Assembly: GCA_034660395.1 (NCBI GenBank)
Contig: JAYEJA010000103.1
Span: forward strand, 1 to 43,064
Direction of reading: 5' to 3'
DNA: 43,064 bases
From: JAQVEM01 sp034660395
Lineage (GTDB): Bacteria > Actinomycetota > Humimicrobiia > Humimicrobiales > Humimicrobiaceae
The notes below the pieces were generated by a model. The model saw only the letters and a program-made list of their open reading frames with translations. It had not been told where the DNA came from and searched no databases. This document shows, one piece after another, positions 24,895 through 34,617 of this stretch. Position numbers and translations under genes: made by a program. Numbering within the stretch: position 1 is the stretch's first letter; each line of letters opens with the position of its first letter.

Positions 24895-25872
24895 CTATAC
24901 TTTTAAATTAGCCATATCCAGAATTATTTCTATCAAATGGTCAAAGTTAATACCTGCTGCTCCGGCAGCCTTGGGTACAAGACTTGTTTCAGTCATACCA
25001 GGCATTGTATTCAATTCAAAGACATATGCATTATCATTTTCATCCAGTATAAAATCGACTCTTGATATACTGCTGCATTCAAGTATACTGTGGCATCTTA
25101 CAGCCGTATTTGAAATTTTTTTATAAATCTCTTTATCCAATCTGGCGGGAACTATGTATTCGGTCATATTTTTAACATATTTATTTTTATAATCATAAAA
25201 ACCTTTTTTTGGCCTTATTTCAATAATGGGCAGGACAACAGGCTTCCTGCCTATTATGCTGACAGTAAATTCCCTCCCGCTTATACATTTCTCAATTAAG
25301 ATTTTATTATCGTACTCTGACGCGCTTTTTAATGCACTTTCCAGCTGTCTGTAATTATCTGCTATATTGACGCCTATGGTTGAACCTTCGCTGTTTGGCT
25401 TAACTATCAACGGAAAGGACAACCTGCCGTCTATCATGCTCTTAACCTCTTCTATATCCTTACAGGTAGCATAATTTAAAGCTACATAATCCGGCGTAAG
25501 AATATTATCGCAGCTCATTATCTTTTTTGACAATAACTTGTTGATAGCGATCGCACTTCCCAGCACACCTGCTCCCGTATAGGGTATCTTCATAAACTCA
25601 AGTAATCCCTGAATGGTTCCATCCTCACCATACCTGCCGTGAAGCGCCAGAAATGCCAGGTTTATTTTCTTCAGCTCCGGCAGAAAATCATTTCCCGGGT
25701 CAATAAAAACAGCGTTATAGCCTGATTTTAGAAGAGACCTGTGTATATTTTCACCCGTTACAAGAGAAACTTCCCTTTCAGATGAGATACCGCCCGCAAT
25801 AACACCTATCTTTAGTTTATCCTTTTTTCCCCTTACTTTAAGATTTTGAAATTGTTCCGGTATATCTGTCAT
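24895..25872 (-). CDS. ddl: D-alanine--D-alanine ligase
   Basis: This enzyme joins two D-Ala residues with ATP for the UDP-MurNAc pentapeptide. ATP-grasp motifs: GGISSEREVSL at the N-terminus, ALHGRYGEDGTIQGLLE, YTGAGVLGSAIAINK, VKPNSEGSTIGV, and the metal-binding DFILDENDNAYVFELNTMPGMTETS. Glu and Tyr residues that decide D-Ala over D-lactate are not resolved by eye. At 325 residues it is of normal length. It begins 1 bp after murB ends. Confidence 0.96.
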   Translation of the reverse strand: MTDIPEQFQNLKVRGKKDKLKIGVIAGGISSEREVSLVTGENIHRSLLKSGYNAVFIDPGNDFLPELKKINLAFLALHGRYGEDGTIQGLLEFMKIPYTGAGVLGSAIAINKLLSKKIMSCDNILTPDYVALNYATCKDIEEVKSMIDGRLSFPLIVKPNSEGSTIGVNIADNYRQLESALKSASEYDNKILIEKCISGREFTVSIIGRKPVVLPIIEIRPKKGFYDYKNKYVKNMTEYIVPARLDKEIYKKISNTAVRCHSILECSSISRVDFILDENDNAYVFELNTMPGMTETSLVPKAAGAAGINFDHLIEIILDMANLKV

Positions 25873-25873
25873 A

Positions 25874-26809
25874 TTAAAATCCCACCAGTTTTACTTCATA
25901 CTCAAGCTTTTTATTAAATTTGTCCATTACTATATCCCTTACTATTCTTGAAAGTACCAGTACATCTTCTGCGCTGGCATTTTTAAAATTTTCAATATAG
26001 TTTGCATGTTTTTCCGAAACTCTCGCCCCGCCATATTTAAAACCTTTAAGCCCGCATCTATCTATCAACTCTCCAGCAGAACGGGACTCTCCATCCAAAT
26101 TCTTAAAAAAACAGCCCGAGCTTCTTGCTTTAACCGGCTGGACAAGTTTTTTCCTGTCTATATTCTTTTTTACTTTATTAATTATACTTCTTTTACCAGA
26201 CTTATCGGCACTCAGAACTGCACCCGTAACAGCTGCCAATCCCTTGACATCGAGATACCTGTAACCAAAATCATTTTTACTCAAGCTTATGCTTTTTTCA
26301 ACAACCTCATCATTATCATTCGTAATGCAGTCAATTTCTTTTATGTAATCACAGATTCCTTCTTTGCCCGTTCCACCATTTCCTGCAATTACCCCTCCCA
26401 GGGTTCCGGGGATACCGGAAAATTTAGAGAAGTCCAGCCCTCTTGAAGCGGATTTTATTATATACTTCAAAAAATTTATGGCAGCGCCCGCTCTTACATT
26501 ATTCTCCCCTTCAAAATTAATATAATTAAATCCCCTGCCTAATTTTATAAGCACCATGTCAATATATTTATCACTGAACAATATATTGGTACAATCTCCA
26601 ACCACCATATAATCAATTTTATTTTCCATACAGGTCTTTATTATCCTTTTTAATCCGGTATTATCCTCGGCTATGAAATAACAGAGCGCCCTGCCTCCTG
26701 CCTTAATTGACGACAGTTTAGATGTATCTACATTAAATAATATTTTTCCGTGACCGATACCTCTGATAAATTCCGCTTTCTTCCTGCCCGCTGATTTGAT
26801 TTTACCCAT
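25874..26809 (-). CDS. murB: UDP-N-acetylenolpyruvoylglucosamine reductase MurB
   Basis: MurB is the FAD/NADPH enzyme that makes UDP-MurNAc. FAD-binding motifs are MVVGDCTNILFSD and FSGIPGTLGGVIAGNGG. KARSSGCFFKNLDG holds the proton-donor Ser region, and RVSEKHANYIENF near the C-terminus carries the catalytic Glu region. I chose ATG at 26809 (311 residues) because AGAGGT lies 5 nt upstream; an in-frame ATG at 26836 has a weaker site. Confidence 0.93.
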   Translation of the reverse strand: MGKIKSAGRKKAEFIRGIGHGKILFNVDTSKLSSIKAGGRALCYFIAEDNTGLKRIIKTCMENKIDYMVVGDCTNILFSDKYIDMVLIKLGRGFNYINFEGENNVRAGAAINFLKYIIKSASRGLDFSKFSGIPGTLGGVIAGNGGTGKEGICDYIKEIDCITNDNDEVVEKSISLSKNDFGYRYLDVKGLAAVTGAVLSADKSGKRSIINKVKKNIDRKKLVQPVKARSSGCFFKNLDGESRSAGELIDRCGLKGFKYGGARVSEKHANYIENFKNASAEDVLVLSRIVRDIVMDKFNKKLEYEVKLVGF

Positions 26810-26864
26810 AATTGACCTCTTTATTTCTACTGGCATACTCTTAAATATGAATAAATTTACTATC

Positions 26865-28265
26865 TCAATGCTTCAATATCTCGTCAGTAACCCTTGTAAT
26901 ATCCCCTGCCCCCATTAATAAAACCATATCATTTCTTTTCATGTTAAGCTCCAGGTATTCCGTTACATCCTTAAGTTTCGGGATATATATTATCTTCCTG
27001 CCAAAACCATTATCTATCAGACTATCTACCAGTATCTTTCCTGTAATACCAGGTATAGGTTGTTCTCCCGAACCATAAACATCGGTAACGATTAAAATGT
27101 CGCCGGCGTCAAAACAACCATTAAACTTATCCTTTAAATTAGCAAGCCGCGAGTATCTGTGAGGCTGAAAAACCATTATTACCCTCTTATTCTTATTATC
27201 CGCAGCTGCCTGGAGAGTTGCCTTTACTTCCGAAGGATGGTGCGCGTAGTCATCAATAATAAGTGCTCCTTTCTTTTCCCCCCTCTTTTCGAACCTCCTC
27301 TTAACGCCGGTAAAAAGTTTTAATATATTCGCAGCTTCACCCATATCAAGTTCAAGCAGATTACACACTGCTAAAGCCGCAAGGCTGTTTTTTACATTAT
27401 GAACACCGGGTACATTTAAATTAATCTTTACCCTGCCTTTGTTGCGTCCCCGGGAAAAAACCAGGTTGTAAGAAGAAGTAAAATTAAAAAACTTTATATC
27501 TTCAGCATAAATATAATTATCGGGGCCGGTGCCATAATAAACAACTTTTCTATCATCGGACTTAAAAATCTTTTTAAAATCCTTCAGATAATCCTCATCG
27601 CCGTTCATTACCACAAAACCACCCGGTTTTGTATAACTTATAAATTTCTTAAAGCTGCTTTTTATCTCTTCAATATCACTATAATAATCAAAATGATCAC
27701 CCTCGATATTCGTTACCACACTTATAAACGGTTTATATTTAAGGAAAGAACCATCGCTTTCACATGCTTCAGCAATCACGAACTCGCCCTTGCCGTATCT
27801 GGCATTTGAACCAAGTTCATTCAGTTCACCGCCAACCATTATAATTGGATCCAGCCCCATGGCTCTTAAAATTAATGCAATCATGGAAGTTGTGGTAGTC
27901 TTACCATGCGTACCGGATATCGCTATTCCTCTCCGGGTATTTAAAATCCATGCAAGTATATCCGAACGGGCAAGCACCGGAATTCTTTTACTTCTTGCAG
28001 CAATAATTTCCGGATTACTTTCCGGTATCGCAGCAGAATATACTACTATATCAGCACCCCTTATATTTTTTCCGGAATGTCCAATAAAGATTTTTATATT
28101 TTTACTTTTCAGGACGCTGGTATAGCGGGACTCTTTTATATCAGAACCAGACACCTCGAGACCCATACCCTTGAGTACCTGGGCTATTGCACTCATTCCT
28201 GCACCGCCTATGCCCACTAAAAAAAAATTCTTACTTTTCTTTAAAATACTATTGTAATCAGCCAA
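26865..28265 (-). CDS. murC: UDP-N-acetylmuramate--L-alanine ligase MurC
   Basis: MurC adds L-Ala to UDP-MurNAc. The N-terminal VGIGGAGMSAIAQVL binds the UDP-sugar, SGTHGKTTTTSMIAL is the ATP loop, DDYAHHPSEVKATL and FQPHRYSRL are family markers. The length of 466 is standard. The start is TTG, preceded by GGAGGA at 5 nt, which lies inside the end of murG. Translation is coupled to murG, whose stop is 1 bp away. Confidence 0.96.
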   Translation of the reverse strand: MADYNSILKKSKNFFLVGIGGAGMSAIAQVLKGMGLEVSGSDIKESRYTSVLKSKNIKIFIGHSGKNIRGADIVVYSAAIPESNPEIIAARSKRIPVLARSDILAWILNTRRGIAISGTHGKTTTTSMIALILRAMGLDPIIMVGGELNELGSNARYGKGEFVIAEACESDGSFLKYKPFISVVTNIEGDHFDYYSDIEEIKSSFKKFISYTKPGGFVVMNGDEDYLKDFKKIFKSDDRKVVYYGTGPDNYIYAEDIKFFNFTSSYNLVFSRGRNKGRVKINLNVPGVHNVKNSLAALAVCNLLELDMGEAANILKLFTGVKRRFEKRGEKKGALIIDDYAHHPSEVKATLQAAADNKNKRVIMVFQPHRYSRLANLKDKFNGCFDAGDILIVTDVYGSGEQPIPGITGKILVDSLIDNGFGRKIIYIPKLKDVTEYLELNMKRNDMVLLMGAGDITRVTDEILKH

Positions 28266-28266
28266 T

Positions 28267-29397
28267 TCAATCCTCCATCAGTCCGGATGCAATAATTCCG
28301 GCACTATCAGTTCCCGAACCTTCAATTTTCGTGCCTTTTATCTCTTTATATTTCTTCCAGTTATCCCGGGCAAGCATCTTCAAAATTCCATATACCTTTT
28401 TACCATCCAGTTCATTATCATTAACCAGGACTGCCTTTCCCCTTTCAGCCAGGTAATTTGCATTATAATACTGGTGGTTGGCTACTGCATGAGGATAAGG
28501 CACAAGAATTGAAGGTATATTATATTCAATTATCTCCGATATTGTATTTGCTCCTGCTCTTGAAACCACCAGGTCAGATAATTTATATATTTCATTCATC
28601 TCATTTATATATTCAAATATTTTAAAAATCAACTTATCTCCGGGATTAATAATATTTTTTTTATTATTATCAACCTCTTTAAAGAAGCGCCTGCCGGGAA
28701 TAAGGAGAATCTGTATTTTTTCATCATTCCTAATATAACTATATAAATTCATAATCGCATTATTTATATTTTCTGCTCCGAGACTGCCTCCAAACGCAAC
28801 TACTGTAAACTTTCCTTCTTCAAGTCCCCATTTCTTAAATTTAAATCCGTTTTTATCAGATTCCCTCATAATTTTTCTTAACGGATTGCCCGTAAAAAAT
28901 ACCCTGTTTTTACGCACCCTTAAATATTTCTCCGTATCACTAAAACTTATAAAAATATATTTCGCAAATTTCGAAAAGAAGCTATTTAATCTCCCGGGGA
29001 TATAATTCTGTTCATGCAGCGCTATCTTCTTAGCCGTAAAAATACCTGCAAGAAGAACAGGAGCGCATATATAACCACCCATGCCAAGTATTATATCAGG
29101 TTTAAAATTCAGCACTATTCTTAATGACTGGAAAAAGCCATAAATTAGGAAATATATAAATTTCATCGTATTAAGAATCTTTCCCGCCATACTTACATTC
29201 AGGACCAGACCGCATGACTTAACCGTTCTGTAGCTTACATTATAGCCGGACATAAGTTCCGCCCCCGGTCCTCTCTCGCTTCCTATAAAAGATATCTCAC
29301 TTCGGGGATATTTTTCTTTTATACATTCCACTACTGCCAGGGCAGGATATATGTGGCCTCCAGTACCTCCGGCACAAATTAATATTTTTTTTCTCAT
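28267..29397 (-). CDS. murG: Undecaprenyldiphospho-muramoylpentapeptide GlcNAc transferase MurG
   Basis: MurG makes lipid II from lipid I and UDP-GlcNAc at the inner membrane face. It is a GT-B enzyme with GGTGGHIYPALAV at the N-terminus, GMGGYICAPVLLAG, HEQNYIPGRLN, FGGSLGAENINNAI, SRAGANTISEI and PYPHAVANHQYYNA. At 376 residues it is slightly longer than the E. coli protein. It begins 36 bp after the ftsW stop. Confidence 0.96.
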   Translation of the reverse strand: MRKKILICAGGTGGHIYPALAVVECIKEKYPRSEISFIGSERGPGAELMSGYNVSYRTVKSCGLVLNVSMAGKILNTMKFIYFLIYGFFQSLRIVLNFKPDIILGMGGYICAPVLLAGIFTAKKIALHEQNYIPGRLNSFFSKFAKYIFISFSDTEKYLRVRKNRVFFTGNPLRKIMRESDKNGFKFKKWGLEEGKFTVVAFGGSLGAENINNAIMNLYSYIRNDEKIQILLIPGRRFFKEVDNNKKNIINPGDKLIFKIFEYINEMNEIYKLSDLVVSRAGANTISEIIEYNIPSILVPYPHAVANHQYYNANYLAERGKAVLVNDNELDGKKVYGILKMLARDNWKKYKEIKGTKIEGSGTDSAGIIASGLMED

Positions 29398-29433
29398 TTT
29401 CTCATACTATTATAAAATAAAATTTGATTCATC

Positions 29434-30594
29434 CTAACTGTTCCGGCTGTTGTTTATTTTACCGGGCATTGAACCGCGTCTTGATATACTTAACAGCATA
29501 CCCGCTATTACCATGTTAACAAAAAGCGATGACCCGCCCGAGCTTATAAAAGGCAAGGTAAGGCCTGTAACAGGTGCCAGGCCGACAACAACGGCAATAT
29601 TAATTATCGCAGGTATTATAATAATACTGACAAGTCCCGCAGCCATAACCCTGCTGTAATAATCTTTTGCCTTCATGCAAACCCTGATGCCGAAAAACAT
29701 AAAAAGAATAAACATAACCACAACTGCAAGAGTGCCTATTAGCCCGAGCTCTTCACCGATAATGGCGAAAATAAAATCCGTATGGGCTTCAGGAAGATAA
29801 TAGTATTTCTGCATACTGTTCCCCAGTCCCACACCTGTTATTTTGCCGGAACCAAGCGCAACCAGGGACTGGTATGACTGGAAGCTGACTCCCTCGCCGT
29901 CACCTGTATTTTTAATAAAGGCAAAAAGCCGCTCCCTTCTATAATCTTCCATAAACAAATAACCCGTAGTTATTGCAAGCCCCATAAAGCCAAGTCCAAA
30001 TAAATGCCTGAACCTGACTCCCCCTGCAAAAAGAACTGTGAATACAATCAGCCATATAACCACAACAGCGCTAAGGTCGGGTTCAAGAAATATTAAAATC
30101 GTAATAATAATCAGTGCCAGAAAAGAAGGAAAAATCAGATCCCTGAGCTTCTTTTTATGCCTGTATTTACGATCAAGATTATCACAAAAGAAAATAACAA
30201 TAGCCAGCTTTATAAACTCTGAAGGCTGTATATTAAAAAACCACAGGTCCAGCCATCTCTTAGAGCCGCCTGCCTCAACGCCAAAACCCGGTATAAAAAC
30301 CATTGCAAGCATTCCTATCAATATTAAAATTATAAAATTTAAAAACTTCCTGTAAACTTTATAATTTATTTTTGAAGCCAGGATAAAAAAACCGAATGAT
30401 ATGACCCACCATATTATCTGCCTTCTTATAAACCAGTAGGGATCGCTAAAATATCTCTCCCCGAATGACATGGAAGAACTTGATACCATTACCAGGCCGA
30501 TTATTGATAGTATAAGAGTCAGGATAAACAAAAAATAATATTCTATCTCAACCTTTAAAAAACTAAATCTTTCAGTTGTGTCTTCTCTTTCCAT
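29434..30594 (-). CDS. ftsW: Septal peptidoglycan polymerase FtsW
   Basis: A SEDS-family glycosyltransferase with about ten membrane segments that works with the class B PBP of the same cluster. Markers: MVSSSSMSFGERYF, WLDLWFFNIQPSEFIKLA, LIFLEPDLSAVVV (with the catalytic-region Asp), YYLPEAHTDFIFAIIGEELG and LPFISSGGSSLF. RodA is the close paralogue; position between murD and murG supports FtsW. It begins 100 bp after the murD stop, a gap with no visible gene. Confidence 0.95.
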   Translation of the reverse strand: MEREDTTERFSFLKVEIEYYFLFILTLILSIIGLVMVSSSSMSFGERYFSDPYWFIRRQIIWWVISFGFFILASKINYKVYRKFLNFIILILIGMLAMVFIPGFGVEAGGSKRWLDLWFFNIQPSEFIKLAIVIFFCDNLDRKYRHKKKLRDLIFPSFLALIIITILIFLEPDLSAVVVIWLIVFTVLFAGGVRFRHLFGLGFMGLAITTGYLFMEDYRRERLFAFIKNTGDGEGVSFQSYQSLVALGSGKITGVGLGNSMQKYYYLPEAHTDFIFAIIGEELGLIGTLAVVVMFILFMFFGIRVCMKAKDYYSRVMAAGLVSIIIIPAIINIAVVVGLAPVTGLTLPFISSGGSSLFVNMVIAGMLLSISRRGSMPGKINNSRNS

Positions 30595-30694
30595 TTATTT
30601 TGCTTTCCTATTATTTTTTATCCCCGGGCATCACAGTCCTGGACCATCTTTCAGCTGATTGCTAAAAGCCTCTCCTCATCTTCAGCTTTAAATA

Positions 30695-32152
30695 TCATTT
30701 TCTTTTTAAAACCAGACTTTTAAACTTAATACCCCTCTCCCTGTAATCTTTGAACATATCCATACTGGCACAGCCGGGGGAAAGCATTAAAACTTCATCC
30801 GGTCCCGTTACCTTAAATCCTATACCAACAGCTTCTTTAAGTTTTTTGCACCTGAATATCCTGTATTTATAGGTATTTTCTGTTATCTTTTTATAAATAT
30901 CAGGAGCAGACTCACCAATTAAAATAAGGTTTTTAACTTTTTTATTTAAAATCGCAATTAATTCAGAAAAATCCATTTTCTTATCCCTGCCGCCCAGAAT
31001 TAACGTAACTTCCCTTCCAAAGCCGCTGAGAGCCGCTACTGTAGCATCCGGATTGGTAGATTTTGAATCATTGAAACATCTTATTCCCCTTACATAACCC
31101 ATGTACTCCAGTCTATGCGCCAGAGGCCTAAAGTTTAATACCGCTTTCTCGATATTTCTTCTACTTGCCCCTGTAAGAACGGCAACAGCAGCCGATGCCA
31201 TTATATTGGATATATTATGGCTGCCGCCAAGAAGAAAATTTTTTATACTTATTTTTCCTTCTTTACCATTAATACGGTAAAAAATAGAGTTATCACTGTA
31301 GAAAATATTAGTGTCTCTTTTATTTTTCATGCTGTATCTGATAAATTCAGGCAGCTTTTCCTTACTGCCGGAAATGGATTTTATTTTTTTGTTTATATAA
31401 CTGTCATCCATATTTACAACTGCACAGTCTTCATTATCCTGATTTGCAAATAACCTCATTTTCATACTGGCATAATTTTCAAAAGTCTCATGCCTGTCCA
31501 TGTGGTCGCTGGTTATGTTGAGTATTACACTGATATGGGGTTTGAACTCATATACTCTTTCCAGCTGGAAACTGCTTACTTCTATTATTCTAATCAAATC
31601 TTTATTCAAGGACTTTTCCTTAAGGTTCCCTCCTGAACCGGATATTTTTACCGTATCAATCAAAGGCAGCCCTACATTGCCGCATACCACACAATTTTTA
31701 CCGGAATCAGCAAGAATCCTGCCAATCAACTTAACTACTGTCGTCTTACCATTTGTACCCGTTACAGCAACAGTCCTTTTTTTCTCTTCCACATCCATCA
31801 ATCTCCAGGCAAGCTCAAGCTCACTGTAGACAGGTATTTTGTTTTTCACTGCAAACTTTATTACAGGCATGCTACCCGGAACACCGGGGCTTGTTATTAC
31901 CAGGTCTACTTTTTCCTCAATTTCCCTCTTATCCGATTCTGATATATCCCTGCCAAGTATTATTTTAAGATTCTTCTTACCTTTACTTTTAATTCCCTTA
32001 AATAAGTCTTTTAAATCAAGGTCCGGATTATTATCCAGAGCAGTTATGGAAGAACATAAGCCTGCCAGCTTTTTTATTACTGAAATTCCAGTCTTGCCAA
32101 GGCCGATTACCAATAAATTTTTATTTTTTATAAAATCAAATTTTTTCTCCAT
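30695..32152 (-). CDS. murD: UDP-N-acetylmuramoylalanine--D-glutamate ligase MurD
   Basis: MurD adds D-Glu to UDP-MurNAc-L-Ala. VIGLGKTGISVI opens the UDP-sugar domain, VAVTGTNGKTTVVKLI is the ATP loop, GNVGLPLID and ISSDHMDRH-like (ITSDHMDRH) motifs follow, then NDSKSTNPDATVAAL and LLSPGCASMDMFKDYRERG near the C-terminus. At 485 residues it is slightly longer than usual (about 440-460). It starts 4 bp after mraY. Confidence 0.95.
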   Translation of the reverse strand: MEKKFDFIKNKNLLVIGLGKTGISVIKKLAGLCSSITALDNNPDLDLKDLFKGIKSKGKKNLKIILGRDISESDKREIEEKVDLVITSPGVPGSMPVIKFAVKNKIPVYSELELAWRLMDVEEKKRTVAVTGTNGKTTVVKLIGRILADSGKNCVVCGNVGLPLIDTVKISGSGGNLKEKSLNKDLIRIIEVSSFQLERVYEFKPHISVILNITSDHMDRHETFENYASMKMRLFANQDNEDCAVVNMDDSYINKKIKSISGSKEKLPEFIRYSMKNKRDTNIFYSDNSIFYRINGKEGKISIKNFLLGGSHNISNIMASAAVAVLTGASRRNIEKAVLNFRPLAHRLEYMGYVRGIRCFNDSKSTNPDATVAALSGFGREVTLILGGRDKKMDFSELIAILNKKVKNLILIGESAPDIYKKITENTYKYRIFRCKKLKEAVGIGFKVTGPDEVLMLSPGCASMDMFKDYRERGIKFKSLVLKRK

Positions 32153-32156
32153 ATTT

Positions 32157-33170
32157 TTAGTCTATAAATTTTAGATAATAAATAAAAAAACCTACTCCTG
32201 CAAACAATATACATACGAGCCAGAATCTTATAATGATTTTTATTTCAGGCCATCCCAGAAGTTCGAAATGATGGTGTATAGGAGCCATTTTAAAAACCCT
32301 TCTCCTGCGAATCTTAAACCATAAAACCTGAATTATAACTGATAATGCTTCAATTACAAAGAGCCCCCCTATAACGATTAATAAAATTTCCTGTTTCAGA
32401 ATTATGGCAACTGCCGCTATGAGTCCTCCCAGCCCGAAAGCTCCGGTATCTCCCATAAAGACTTCGGCAGGAGCCGTGTTCCACCACAGAAATCCTATAC
32501 AGGCAGCAAGGGCTCCGCCGCTTACCACCGCAACATCTACACCATAGGGAACATGGAGCACCGACCATTCCAGAAAAGCTATAAATGTGAATGCAGCCAG
32601 CACTATTGAAGAAGTACCTGCGGCAAGACCGTCCAGGCCGTCAGTTAGATTAACCGCATTGGTAGTACTTATTATAATTAGCACAACAATTATATAATAC
32701 CAGTTTCCCAGTTCCACCTGCAGGGCAGTAAAAGGTATGTTTAGATAGGTGCCGGTTTGAAGCAAATACTTGGAAAATAATATAAAATACAAACATACTA
32801 TTGAAAGAAGAAAAATCTTCACCCACCATCTCAAACCAAGGGACCTCTGCATTTTAAGCGCCATGTAATCATCAATAAATCCTATAAAGCTGCATAACAG
32901 CAATATTGAAATTACAAATATCCCCTCAATACTGTAAACATCATATCTGTAGTACTTAATAAGGGTAACAGCAGAAAATGCAATTACCGAAGCTATAACA
33001 AATATCAGCCCTCCCATCGTCGGAGTACCTGATTTAGCGGAGTGCGCCTTTGGGCCGTCTACACGGATCTTCTCCCCGATTCTCTTATTCTTTTGAAATT
33101 TTATAAAGAAGGGTGTTATCAGAAGCGACACCAGCCCCCCGATTATTATAGATAAAAATATCCAGGTCAT
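32157..33170 (-). CDS. mraY: Phospho-MurNAc-pentapeptide transferase MraY
   Basis: MraY forms lipid I from undecaprenyl phosphate and UDP-MurNAc pentapeptide. It is an integral membrane protein with about ten segments. GTPTMGGLIF, FIDDYMALK (the Asp pair), TNAVNLTDGLDGLA, FMGDTGAFGLGGL and the HHHFELLGWPE loop are diagnostic. At 337 residues it is of normal length. It begins 16 bp after murF. Confidence 0.97.
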   Translation of the reverse strand: MTWIFLSIIIGGLVSLLITPFFIKFQKNKRIGEKIRVDGPKAHSAKSGTPTMGGLIFVIASVIAFSAVTLIKYYRYDVYSIEGIFVISILLLCSFIGFIDDYMALKMQRSLGLRWWVKIFLLSIVCLYFILFSKYLLQTGTYLNIPFTALQVELGNWYYIIVVLIIISTTNAVNLTDGLDGLAAGTSSIVLAAFTFIAFLEWSVLHVPYGVDVAVVSGGALAACIGFLWWNTAPAEVFMGDTGAFGLGGLIAAVAIILKQEILLIVIGGLFVIEALSVIIQVLWFKIRRRRVFKMAPIHHHFELLGWPEIKIIIRFWLVCILFAGVGFFIYYLKFID

Positions 33171-33186
33171 ATGTTGTTTCCTTAAT

Positions 33187-34617
33187 CTATATTAATTTAA
33201 TAATATCCTCCATCTTTTTTGCTCTTGAGCCTTTTAAAAGTATTAAATCTCCATCCTTAACTAAATTGCCTATTTCCTTGCCCAGCTGCTTTTTACCTGA
33301 AAAGTAATAAGACGGGTAATTTTCTTCATTAAAACTTTCATTATCCCTGTATCCGTTATATATATACCTTGCAGAGTCGCCTACAGCTATTAATATATCA
33401 ACTTTCCTTTCAAATAAATACCTTCCAACTTCTCTGTGAAGTCCTGATGACTTCCTTCCGAGTTCAAGCATGTCCCCGAGTATGGCCACGCTCCTCATCT
33501 TCTTTATTTTTGAAACCATAACCAGGGTATCAACAGCTTTTTTTACAGAAAGTGGGCTTGAATTATAGCAATCATCTATAATAATCCTTCCCCTCTTTTT
33601 TAAAACCTCCATCCTTGACCTCTCAACATGCGCCTCTTCAATTCCCTTCCTGACCTCCTCTGCACCTGCTCCAAGATGCAGGGCAATTGCCGCTGCGCAG
33701 CATGCATTATATAAATTATGATAGCCCGGAATATTTAATTTTATATCCGCAACATGAATACTGTTTTTAAATAAACCAAATGTAAATCTTCCCAGGTCAT
33801 CCATTTCCTTTTCTATAAAATTAAATTTAACTTCATTATCCCTTCCAAATCTTATAACCCTGCAATTAACTTTTTCTTCTATCAAATTACTGTACCGGTC
33901 ATCATTATTTAAAAATAAGACACCCCTGTTGGCTGAAATAATTTCTGCCATTTCTGCCTTTGTCACAGCTATTTCTTCCAGACCCCTGAAAAAAGCCAGG
34001 TGCGATTCACTAATGCCGGTTATTGCTCCTATGCCAAGGTTACACATATCAGCAAGTATTTTTATCTGCCCCTTTCCCCTCATTCCCATTTCAGCAATAA
34101 AAAAGTCTGTTTTTTTATCAATGTCCAGAATTGATTTTGAAACGCCAATCTCTGTATTGTAGTTTCTCGGGGTATATTCAACACTATTTTTTAAATTCAA
34201 TATGTTTACCAAAAAATTTTTAGTCGTAGTTTTCCCAACACTTCCGGTAATCCCTATAATAGAAGGATTGAACTTGCGTATATAATTATACGAAATGTCT
34301 TTTAAAAACCTTAAATTATCTTTTGACTTAATAATTACACCATCATCCAGACTGTTATCCTTTATTTTTTTATTCCATAAGCTTAAATCTCCACTATAAT
34401 CTTTTTCAAATACAAAGCCCCCCGCTTTTCCTTCAAGCGCCTTTCCTATAAAATCATGGCCGTTGTAGTTATCCCCCCTGACGGGAATAAAAAAGTCTCC
34501 TTCCTTAAGAGTCCTGGTGTCAGTCGAAATATCGTATATATAACCATTTTCATACCCTGATACCAGCTTACTCCCCGTCCAGGCCAATATCTTTTTTAAT
34601 TCTATTTTTTCTTTCAT
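33187..34617 (-). CDS. murF: UDP-MurNAc-tripeptide--D-Ala-D-Ala ligase MurF
   Basis: MurF adds the D-Ala-D-Ala made by Ddl. STDTRTLKEGDFFIPVRG is the N-terminal substrate domain, GITGSVGKTTTKNFL is the ATP loop, NYNTEIGVSKSIL follows, and DDCYNSSPLSVKKAVDTL is the family marker. At 476 residues it is of normal length. Its ATG overlaps the murE stop (ATGA). Confidence 0.95.
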   Translation of the reverse strand: MKEKIELKKILAWTGSKLVSGYENGYIYDISTDTRTLKEGDFFIPVRGDNYNGHDFIGKALEGKAGGFVFEKDYSGDLSLWNKKIKDNSLDDGVIIKSKDNLRFLKDISYNYIRKFNPSIIGITGSVGKTTTKNFLVNILNLKNSVEYTPRNYNTEIGVSKSILDIDKKTDFFIAEMGMRGKGQIKILADMCNLGIGAITGISESHLAFFRGLEEIAVTKAEMAEIISANRGVLFLNNDDRYSNLIEEKVNCRVIRFGRDNEVKFNFIEKEMDDLGRFTFGLFKNSIHVADIKLNIPGYHNLYNACCAAAIALHLGAGAEEVRKGIEEAHVERSRMEVLKKRGRIIIDDCYNSSPLSVKKAVDTLVMVSKIKKMRSVAILGDMLELGRKSSGLHREVGRYLFERKVDILIAVGDSARYIYNGYRDNESFNEENYPSYYFSGKKQLGKEIGNLVKDGDLILLKGSRAKKMEDIIKLI